This document shows, piece after piece, positions 12,977 through 20,471 of a stretch of 20,471 nt of DNA. Numbering within the stretch: the stretch's first letter is position 1; the number at the start of each line of letters is the position of its first letter. The DNA lies in the NCBI GenBank assembly GCA_013820865.1, contig JACDHU010000006.1, positions 1-20,471 of the forward strand, given 5' to 3'. This DNA comes from Chloroflexota bacterium. GTDB lineage: Bacteria; Chloroflexota; Limnocylindria; QHBO01. Under the pieces are notes generated by a model. The model ran no database searches. It was not told the DNA's origin and saw only the letters and a program-made list of their open reading frames with translations. The translations under genes were made by a program, and so were the position numbers.

Positions 12977-14116
12977 GTGAAGCTCCAGGAATATCGGTCG
13001 AAGGAGATCCTCGCACGCCACGGCGTGCCGCTCCTCTCCGGACAGACAGCGACGACGCCCGAGGAGGCGCGTGCGGCTGCGGCCGATCTCGGCGGCGCGG
13101 TGGTGATCAAGGCGCAGGTGCTCGTCGGCGGACGCGGCAAGGCCGGCGGCGTGAAGCTGGCGTCCAGCCCGGATGAGGCGGAGCAGGCGGCGCGCGAGAT
13201 CATCGGTCTCGACATCAAGGGCACCACGGTCAAGACCGTGCTCGTGGCTCCCGCGGCCGACATCGCGCACGAGTACTACCTCGGGCTCATTCTCGACCGC
13301 TCCTCGAAGGCGATCACCATCATCGCGTCAGCGGAAGGTGGCGTCGAGATCGAGGAGACTGCAAAGACGAACCCCGATGCGATCCTGAGCCTGCCGCTCC
13401 ACCCGCTCATCGGCCTCCAGGAGCACGAAGTCCGGCGCGTCGCCTTCGTCCTGGGCCTTCCCGCTGATCTGCGCAAGGACTTCGCGACCGTCCTGCGCGG
13501 GCTGTATGCCGCCTTCATTGAGTCCGATGCGGACCTGGCCGAGGTCAACCCGCTGGTGGTGACCGATGACGGCCGGCTGCTGGCGCTGGACGCCAAGATC
13601 GTGCTCGACGATTCGGCGCTCTCCCGCCATCCCGACCTCGAGGCGATGCGCGACCTCAACGAGGAGGAGCCGTCGGAGATCGCGGCACGCGAGGCAGGCA
13701 TCAGCTTCATCAAGCTCGACGGGTCCATCGGCTGCATGGTCAACGGGGCCGGATTGGCGATGACGACCATGGACCTCGTCAAGCTGGCCGGCGGCGAGCC
13801 GGCGAACTTCCTCGACATCGGCGGCGGCGCGAAGCAGGACAAGGTGACGGCCGCCTTCAAGATCATCCTGGACGATCCGAACGTGAAGGCCATCCTCATC
13901 AACATCTTCGGTGGCATCACGCGTGGCGACGAGGTGGCTCGCGGCATCGTGGAGGCCCGAGCCGCTCTCACCCGCGACGTGCCCATGGTGGTGCGTATCG
14001 TGGGCACGAACTCGGAGGAGGCGAAGCCGATTCTGGCCGAGGCGAACCTGATTACTGCCGAGTCGCTTGACGACGCGGCCGCCAAGGCCGTCGCGGCAGC
14101 GGGCGCGGCGGCATGA
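12977..14116 (+). CDS. sucC: Succinyl-CoA ligase, beta subunit
   Basis: ATP-grasp subunit that binds the nucleotide and couples succinyl-CoA cleavage to NDP phosphorylation. The complete 379-aa protein begins MKLQEYRSKEILARHGVP and carries the grasp loop KAQVLVGGRGKAGGVK (45-60), the metal-site region DLAEVNPLVV (186-195) with ALDAK (203-207), and the phosphate-power-helix and CoA-ligase part SIGCMVNGAGLAMTTMD, DIGGGA and NIFGGITRGDEVA. The GTG start has CAGGAG 8 nt upstream. It overlaps sucD by ATGA. ATP versus GTP use cannot be read from the sequence with confidence. Confidence 0.97.
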   Translation: MKLQEYRSKEILARHGVPLLSGQTATTPEEARAAAADLGGAVVIKAQVLVGGRGKAGGVKLASSPDEAEQAAREIIGLDIKGTTVKTVLVAPAADIAHEYYLGLILDRSSKAITIIASAEGGVEIEETAKTNPDAILSLPLHPLIGLQEHEVRRVAFVLGLPADLRKDFATVLRGLYAAFIESDADLAEVNPLVVTDDGRLLALDAKIVLDDSALSRHPDLEAMRDLNEEEPSEIAAREAGISFIKLDGSIGCMVNGAGLAMTTMDLVKLAGGEPANFLDIGGGAKQDKVTAAFKIILDDPNVKAILINIFGGITRGDEVARGIVEARAALTRDVPMVVRIVGTNSEEAKPILAEANLITAESLDDAAAKAVAAAGAAA

Positions 14117-14994
14117 GCATCCTCGTCAACCGCGAGACGCGCCTGCTGGTCCAGGGCATCACCGGTCGCGAGGGAGAGTTCCACTCCACCGCCATGCTGG
14201 AGTACGGCACATCCATCGTGGCTGGGGTCACGCCGGGCAAAGGGGGCCAATCGGCGCTCGACGGTCGCGTTCCGGTGTTCGACACGGTCGCCGAGGCGGT
14301 CGAGCAGACCGGCGCCAACGCGACATGCATCTTCGTGCCCGCGGCGTTTGCACCTGACGCGATGCTCGAGGCGTCCGCGGCACGCGTGCCGCTCGTCGTC
14401 TGCATCACCGAGGGCGTCCCTGCACTCGACATGCTCCGCGTCTCGCATGTCCTCCGCGCCTCGGGTACACGCCTCATCGGGCCGAACTGCCCCGGCATGA
14501 CGAGCGTCGACGAAGCGAAAGTCGGAATCATTCCGGGAAACATCCACGCGCGTGGCCCAGTCGGTCTCGTGTCCCGCTCGGGCACGCTGACCTACGAGGT
14601 GGTGCAGGCCATGACCGATGCCGGCATGGGCCAGACGACCTGCGTCGGCATCGGCGGCGACCCGATCATTGGGACGAATTTCATCGACATTCTCGATATG
14701 TTCAACCAGGACCCCGAGACCGAGGCAATCGTGATGATCGGCGAGATCGGTGGCGAGGAGGAGGAAAAGGCGGCGGCATTCTGCGCGCGCGAGGTGCGCA
14801 AGCCGATGGCGGCCTTCATCGCTGGACGAACCGCCCCACCCGGTCGGCGCATGGGCCACGCCGGCGCGATCATCTCGTCTGGCGGCGAGGGCACGGCGGA
14901 GTCGAAGCGAGTCGCGCTGGAAGAGGCGGGCGTGCGCGTCGCCGATTCCCCATCGCACATCCCCCAGCTCCTCCGCGACGCCGGCGTCGGCTGA
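14113..14994 (+). CDS. sucD: Succinyl-CoA ligase, alpha subunit
   Basis: Carries the phosphohistidine and the CoA site of the succinyl-CoA ligase heterodimer. The 293-aa protein shows the CoA-binding N-terminus VQGITGREGEFHS and GVTPGKGG, the family signatures GPNCPG (123-128) and SRSGTLTYE (154-162), and the active-site His249 in GRRMGHAGAII. The ATG lies within the sucC stop (ATGA), so the two subunits are translationally coupled. It is convergent with the epimerase gene across 104 nt. A 560-codon antisense frame over sucCD is a shadow. Confidence 0.97.
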   Translation: MSILVNRETRLLVQGITGREGEFHSTAMLEYGTSIVAGVTPGKGGQSALDGRVPVFDTVAEAVEQTGANATCIFVPAAFAPDAMLEASAARVPLVVCITEGVPALDMLRVSHVLRASGTRLIGPNCPGMTSVDEAKVGIIPGNIHARGPVGLVSRSGTLTYEVVQAMTDAGMGQTTCVGIGGDPIIGTNFIDILDMFNQDPETEAIVMIGEIGGEEEEKAAAFCAREVRKPMAAFIAGRTAPPGRRMGHAGAIISSGGEGTAESKRVALEEAGVRVADSPSHIPQLLRDAGVG

Positions 14995-15042
14995 GGGCTT
15001 CTCACTGGCGTTCGGGGGAGTCGCGGGCGTCGTGTCAGCCGT

Positions 15043-15060
15043 TATATCGCTAATGATATA
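15043..15060. repeat. AT-rich inverted repeat between convergent genes
   Basis: TATATC-N6-GATATA, a perfect 6-bp dyad in an otherwise GC-rich intergenic gap (14995-15098) between the 3' ends of sucD and mce. A plus-strand TTGACA follows at 15065-15070 without a -10. There is no standard GC-stem/T-run terminator in this gap. Confidence 0.4.
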
Positions 15061-15098
15061 TTCGTTGACAGCTGGGCGGCGCGGCGGTGAACCGGCCC

Positions 15099-15508
15099 TC
15101 AGCGCACCTCGAGCAGCTCCCAGAGCACGCCGCTCAGCGTTCGGGGATGAACGAACGCGACGTCCCCATGCGCGCCCGGCCGCGGCTCCCGATCAATGAG
15201 CTCGACCTCGGCGGCAACCAGCGCCTCGAGACTCGCCGGCAGGTCATCGGTCAGGAAGCAGATGTGATGTACGCCCTCGCCATGTGTTGCGAGGAAGCGC
15301 GCGACACCGCCTTCTTCGTTGACGGGCTCGACCAACTCGATGCGTGCCGCGGGATCCGGCCCGGTCGGCAGGAAGCAGAGGCGGACGCCCTGGGAGGAGA
15401 ACATGATCGGCTCATCCTGGGGCTCGAGGCCGAACAGAGTCTGGTAGCGCGGGAGCGACGCGCTGATCGAGTGCACGACGATGGCAACGTGATGAATGTG
15501 ACCGATCT

Positions 15509-15512
<4 letters not shown>
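15099..15512 (-). CDS. mce: Methylmalonyl-CoA epimerase
   Basis: Interconverts (2S)- and (2R)-methylmalonyl-CoA, supplying the isomer needed by the mutase. The 137-aa protein has two glyoxalase/VOC halves. Candidate metal ligands are H8 (GHIHHVAIVV), E59 (RIELVEP), H82 or H83 (GEGVHHICF) and E132 (LWELLE), with the family segments VRLCFLPTG and HPRTLSGVLWEL. The start is ATG 15512, which overlaps the mcm stop as ATGA and has GGGGAG about 8 nt upstream; the in-frame ATG at 15530 lies inside mcm and would add six residues. It is the last gene of the propionyl-CoA operon. Confidence 0.94.
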
Positions 15513-17107
<1,595 letters not shown>

Positions 17108-17116
17108 CGGGCGCTG

Positions 17117-17122
17117 ATTGTA
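17117..17122 (-). promoter_or_regulatory. Candidate -10 element just before mcm
   Basis: CCCGCTACAATC on the minus strand with TACAAT at 17122-17117. Transcription would start about 3 nt before the ATG. The -35 position (TTTCGG, 17-nt spacer) is poor. Confidence 0.42.
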
Positions 17123-17129
17123 GCGGGCG

Positions 17130-17594
17130 TCACTCCAGCCGAAAGAGCGATGCGCCCGTCGCCACGACCTGCCCGGCAGCCACGGTGACTTCGATCACCT
17201 TCCCCGCCCGAGGCGCTCGCACCTCGTTCTGCATCTTCATGGCCTCGATGGTCAGGAGCGTGGCGCCCTCGGCAACCTCATCCCCCACCTCGACGGCGAC
17301 CGTCACGATGAGACCGGGGAGCGTCGCCTTCACGATGGTCGGTCCCGCGTGTGTCCGTTCGACCGACGCCGCGTCGGCAAGCAGACGTTCGCGTCGCGTC
17401 AGCACGCTGACGCCGATTCGCCGGCCGTTCAAGGTGACGACCCAATCGCTGCTGTTGCCTTCGACCACGACCGGGACCGATGCCGTTCCGCTCACGAGCC
17501 GCGCAATTCCCTGCGCGCGGTCGTCCCACACCAGCGTCCACCCCGCGGCCGGGTTGCAGCGCTCGCCACCGATGCGCACCTCGTAGTCGGTCAT
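17130..17594 (-). CDS. Biotin carboxyl carrier protein of an acyl-CoA carboxylase
   Basis: Carries the carboxybiotin arm between the carboxylase and carboxyltransferase subunits. The 154-aa protein ends in a biotinyl domain (about 84-154) with the biotinylation site E117-A-M-K120-M and the flanking NEVRAPRAGKV. Residues 1-80 form a different domain (RIGGERCNPAAGWTLVW, VVVEGNSSDWVVTLNGRRIGV) resembling the region that joins BC and BCCP in fused alpha subunits of propionyl- and methylcrotonyl-CoA carboxylases. Together with the upstream gene it looks like a split alpha subunit. ATG 17594 overlaps the stop of the biotin carboxylase gene as ATGA. Confidence 0.93.
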   Translation of the reverse strand: MTDYEVRIGGERCNPAAGWTLVWDDRAQGIARLVSGTASVPVVVEGNSSDWVVTLNGRRIGVSVLTRRERLLADAASVERTHAGPTIVKATLPGLIVTVAVEVGDEVAEGATLLTIEAMKMQNEVRAPRAGKVIEVTVAAGQVVATGASLFRLE

Positions 17595-19087
17595 CGCCGC
17601 AACGCCTCGCGACGAGCCTGCTTGCCCCAGTCTGATTCTGCTTCGGGCACTGCCTCCGGGCGCTCGGTCGTGGCCCCCATGCGGGCTGCCACGGCGGCAG
17701 CAGACGCGAGGGCTGCCTCCTCGTCCGTCAGCACGGGCCCGTTCACCCAGCGCGAGGCGATAAGTGACGTGTCGTAATCGCCGGACGCGAATGCGGAGTC
17801 ATCCACCAGCCAGCGCAGGAAGCCGGCATCGGTCTCAAGTCCGCCGACGCGCGTCTCATCCAGGGCTCGTCGCATTCGCGCCAGCGCCGCCGGGCGATCG
17901 CCGGCATGAACCAGCACCTTCGCCAGCAGGGGGTCATATTCGGGACGCAGCTCTGTTCCGCGGTCGACGCCCGCGTCGACCCGGACGCCGGGACCGTCCG
18001 GCATGCGCCAGGCGGTGACCCGACCCGCCGTCGGGCGAAAGTCATCATACGGATTCTCGGCATACAGCCGGAACTCGATCGCGTGGCCTCGGCTGGACGC
18101 CTCCAGCACATCGGCCGTCAGCGCCTCGCCGGCCGCGACCCGGATCTGCCACGCCACGATGTCCAGTCCGGTGACGAGCTCCGTGACCCCATGTTCCACC
18201 TGGAGCCGCGTGTTCATCTCGAGGAAGTAGTGATTCCCTTCGACGTCGATGAGGAACTCAACGGTGGCGGCGTTGTGAAAGTCGACCGCTGCGGCGACGC
18301 GCCGCGAGCTCTCGAACAGCGCCGTCCGCAACGTCGGGCTGACCGCCGGAGACGGGCTTTCCTCGACCAGCTTCTGATGGCGGCGCTGGACGGAGCAATC
18401 GCGCTCACCCAATATCGCGAGCGATCCGTGACGGTCGCCGAGCAGCTGCACCTCGACATGGCGGGCCGGGGCAATCATGCGCTCGACATAGATCGTGCCG
18501 TCACCGAAGGCCGCAAGGGCCTCGCGCCTGGCGGAGTCCATCGCAGGCCGCAGTTCCTTCGCGGCGTCCACGCGACGCATGCCCCTGCCTCCCCCACCCG
18601 CGGCTGCCTTCAGCATGACGGGGAAGCCGATTGCCTCGACGGGTTCCGGGTCGTCGCCGAGCGCCACTGTCGTGCCGGGAACGATAGGGACGCCGGCTTC
18701 CGCGGCCGAGCGGCGTGCCGCCAGCTTGTTTCCCAACGCTTCGAGGACCGCGGCGGACGGCCCGACGAAGACGAGGCCGGCATCCTCGACAGCCCGGGCA
18801 AAGGCCGGGTTCTCGGACAGGAATCCGTATCCCGGATGAACAGCCTCGACCCCGCTGCGCCGCGCGGCATCGATCACAGCCTCGATCGACAGATACGACT
18901 CAGCCGCCGCCGCCGGTCCAATCCGCTCGGATTGGTCAGCCGCGCGGACGTGAAGGGCTTCCCCATCGGCATCCGAATGCACCGCGATGGGCGAGATCCC
19001 GAGTTCCCGACACGCGCGGATGATCCGAATCGCAATCTCGCCGCGATTGGCGATGAGCAGCCGGCCGAAAGGCGGTGGTGGGGACAT
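17591..19087 (-). CDS. pccA: Biotin carboxylase subunit of propionyl-CoA carboxylase
   Basis: ATP-dependent carboxylation of biotin on the carrier protein. The 498-aa protein carries LLIANRGEIAIRIIRACRELG (N-terminal signature), HPGYGFLSEN, the glycine-rich loop KAAAGGGGRGM (160-170) and ERDCSVQRRHQK. Catalytic positions K121, K160, E277, E290, R294, E298 and R340 align with E. coli AccC K116, K159, E276, E288, R292, E296 and R338. It lacks the biotinyl domain of fused PccA, which is the next gene, and has about 50 extra C-terminal residues. ATG 19087 was chosen because the family signature begins seven residues later. It could equally be named accC; the neighbours favour propionyl-CoA carboxylase. 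Confidence 0.94.
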   Translation of the reverse strand: MSPPPPFGRLLIANRGEIAIRIIRACRELGISPIAVHSDADGEALHVRAADQSERIGPAAAAESYLSIEAVIDAARRSGVEAVHPGYGFLSENPAFARAVEDAGLVFVGPSAAVLEALGNKLAARRSAAEAGVPIVPGTTVALGDDPEPVEAIGFPVMLKAAAGGGGRGMRRVDAAKELRPAMDSARREALAAFGDGTIYVERMIAPARHVEVQLLGDRHGSLAILGERDCSVQRRHQKLVEESPSPAVSPTLRTALFESSRRVAAAVDFHNAATVEFLIDVEGNHYFLEMNTRLQVEHGVTELVTGLDIVAWQIRVAAGEALTADVLEASSRGHAIEFRLYAENPYDDFRPTAGRVTAWRMPDGPGVRVDAGVDRGTELRPEYDPLLAKVLVHAGDRPAALARMRRALDETRVGGLETDAGFLRWLVDDSAFASGDYDTSLIASRWVNGPVLTDEEAALASAAAVAARMGATTERPEAVPEAESDWGKQARREALRR

Positions 19088-19115
19088 CGGTCTGTCCGTG
19101 CGCAAAGACACTCGA

Positions 19116-20471
19116 TTACAGCGGAATGTTGCCGTGCTTCTTGGCCGGCATCGACTGTCGCTTGTTCTCCAGCATGGCCAGGGCACCCGCGACCCTGGTT
19201 CGCGTTTCGGATGGCAGGATCACTTCGTCGACGTACCCGCGCGCAGCCGCGATGTACGGGTTGGCAAACCGCTCCTCATACTCGCCAATCAGACGAGCAC
19301 GCTCCGCGTCCGGATCGTCGGCGGCGGCAATCCCATCGCGGAAGATGATGTTCACGGCGCCTTCCACTCCCATGACGGCAATCTCCGCGGTTGGCCATGC
19401 AAAATTCATGTCCCCCCGAACATGCTTGCTGCTCATGACGTCGTACGCGCCGCCATACGCCTTGCGCGTGATGACCGTCACCTTCGGGACAGTGGCCTCG
19501 CAGTACGCGTACAACAACTTGGCACCATGACGAATGATGCCGCGATGCTCCTGCTCCACCCCGGGGAGAAAACCGGGGACATCGACCAGCGTCAAAATCG
19601 GGATGTTGAAGGCATCGCACGTTCGGACGAATCGAGCCGCCTTGTCGGAGGCGTCGATATCAAGCACACCCGCAAGTACCTGTGGCTGCTGCGCCACGAT
19701 ACCCACACTGCGCCCCTCGATCCGCGCCAGGCCGCAGATGATGTTCCGCGCGAAGTGCGCATGGACCTCGGTGAACGAATCTCCATCGACGATGCCGGCG
19801 ATGACGGTGTGCATGTCATATGACTGCTTTGGCGAATCCGGCACAACGGCGTTCAGCGAATCCGAACGCACCACCGGCTCCGACCAGGCTTCCTGTCGGG
19901 GCGCAGGGTCAACGTTGTTCTGTGGGAGGTAGCCGATGATCGTCCGCGCCAGCTCGAGCGCCTGTGGCTCCCCGGCCGCAAGAAAATGGGCGACACCGCT
20001 CATCTCATTGTGCACGCGTCCTCCGCCGAGTCCCTCGAAATCGATCTCCTCGTGGGTCACCGTCTTCACCACGTTCGGCCCGGTCACGAACATGTAGCTG
20101 GTTCCGTCGACCATGACCACGAAGTCAGTAATCGCCGGCGAGTACACGGCCCCGCCGGCGCATGGACCCATGACCAACGACAGTTGCGGCACCACGCCGG
20201 AGGCCATGGTGTTGCGCAGAAAGATATCGGCGTAACCGCCCAGGCTGACCACACCCTCCTGGATGCGCGCGCCGCCGGAATCGGAGAGACCGATGATCGG
20301 CGCGCCGTTCTCGACTGCCAGGTCCATCACCTTGCAGATCTTTTCCGCATGCGCCTCGGACAGCGAACCGCCAAAGACCGTGAAGTCCTGGCTGTAGACA
20401 AAGACGAGGCGTCCGTCGATCCGGCCGAAGCCGGACACCACTCCATCGCCAAGGTAGCGTTGCTCGTCCAT
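19116..20471 (-). CDS. pccB: Propionyl-CoA carboxylase beta (carboxyltransferase) subunit, N-terminus beyond window
   Basis: Transfers the carboxyl group from biotin to propionyl-CoA. The 451 codons in the window show both crotonase-type halves: GDGVVSGFGRIDGR, DSGGARIQEG, GPCAGGAVYSPA, then GFLPGVEQEHRGIIRHGAK and RKAYGGAYDVMSSKH. Asp344 (window numbering) in GGAYDVM corresponds to D422 of Streptomyces coelicolor PccB, the residue that favours propionyl-CoA over acetyl-CoA; the offset implies about 75-80 residues are missing on the right. The ATG at the very edge is therefore an internal Met. It ends with the family-typical KKHGNIPL, 28 nt before the biotin carboxylase gene. Confidence 0.95.
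   Translation of the reverse strand: MDEQRYLGDGVVSGFGRIDGRLVFVYSQDFTVFGGSLSEAHAEKICKVMDLAVENGAPIIGLSDSGGARIQEGVVSLGGYADIFLRNTMASGVVPQLSLVMGPCAGGAVYSPAITDFVVMVDGTSYMFVTGPNVVKTVTHEEIDFEGLGGGRVHNEMSGVAHFLAAGEPQALELARTIIGYLPQNNVDPAPRQEAWSEPVVRSDSLNAVVPDSPKQSYDMHTVIAGIVDGDSFTEVHAHFARNIICGLARIEGRSVGIVAQQPQVLAGVLDIDASDKAARFVRTCDAFNIPILTLVDVPGFLPGVEQEHRGIIRHGAKLLYAYCEATVPKVTVITRKAYGGAYDVMSSKHVRGDMNFAWPTAEIAVMGVEGAVNIIFRDGIAAADDPDAERARLIGEYEERFANPYIAAARGYVDEVILPSETRTRVAGALAMLENKRQSMPAKKHGNIPL

Noticed and set aside
13276..14958. 560-codon antisense frame over sucC and sucD
   Set aside because: A shadow of two certain genes; the translation is low-complexity and rich in Arg, Ala and Ser, as expected from GC-rich antisense.
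14998..15090. Hydrophobic, membrane-helix-like peptide encoded just after sucD on the plus strand
   Set aside because: No start codon with a ribosome site lies between the sucD stop and this stretch, and the frame continues antisense into mce. Probably a chance product of the AT-rich patch.
17906..19348. 480-codon plus-strand frame over the biotin carboxylase gene
   Set aside because: Antisense to a gene with all catalytic residues identified; no family signature in the translation.
20400..20471. ATG at the window edge as the pccB start
   Set aside because: Family length and the offset to S. coelicolor PccB D422 show that about 75-80 N-terminal residues are missing, so the Met is internal.

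Overview
This window is an ordinary chromosomal stretch of a high-GC bacterium. Coding density is high, GTG and TTG starts occur, and several genes are joined by 4-nt ATGA overlaps. The gene set looks most like a Chloroflexota lineage (Limnocylindria-like), or less likely a neighbouring Terrabacteria group. The hints are a small two-domain MraZ at the head of a division cluster, a membrane protein with C-terminal SLH repeats, an MFS protein fused to a cyclic-nucleotide-binding domain, and a methylmalonyl-CoA mutase large subunit without its B12 domain. This placement is an inference; no 16S or marker comparison was possible. I see no insertion sequence, phage gene, CRISPR array, tRNA or toxin-antitoxin pair.

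Layout, left to right. (1) 1-3277, minus strand: the start of a division and cell-wall (dcw) cluster, mraZ - rsmH - unknown 70-aa ORF - ftsL-like - ftsI (cut by the window edge). It is preceded by a well-formed MraZ operator of four boxes at an exact 10-bp period and a sigma70-type promoter. (2) 3278-3680: a gene-free stretch packed with inverted repeats, the strangest part of the window. (3) 3681-5463: a four-cysteine/SLH membrane protein (minus), a divergent 78-aa four-cysteine protein (plus) and the RNase P RNA gene (minus). (4) 5461-11138, minus: SGNH lipoprotein, RNase HI, then sdhB-sdhA-sdhD-sdhC read as sdhCDAB, and isocitrate dehydrogenase. (5) 11205-12839: an MFS transporter with a cNMP-binding domain, divergent from (6) sucCD on the plus strand (12977-14994). 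(7) 15099-20471, minus: pccB (cut by the edge), biotin carboxylase, biotin carrier protein, methylmalonyl-CoA mutase and methylmalonyl-CoA epimerase.

Regions 4, 6 and 7 form one metabolic block. Propionyl-CoA is carboxylated, epimerised and rearranged to succinyl-CoA, which SucCD converts to succinate and SDH to fumarate; isocitrate dehydrogenase supplies 2-oxoglutarate upstream in the same cycle. The cobalamin-binding small subunit of the mutase is not in the window.

The most useful new observations are: a recurrent -10-like motif (G[CG]TANANT or close variants) in front of nearly every transcription unit; the inverted-repeat cluster at 3356-3663; an isocitrate dehydrogenase with mixed NAD/NADP determinants; and unannotated cysteine-rich small proteins. 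I did not find a convincing new defence or mobile system.
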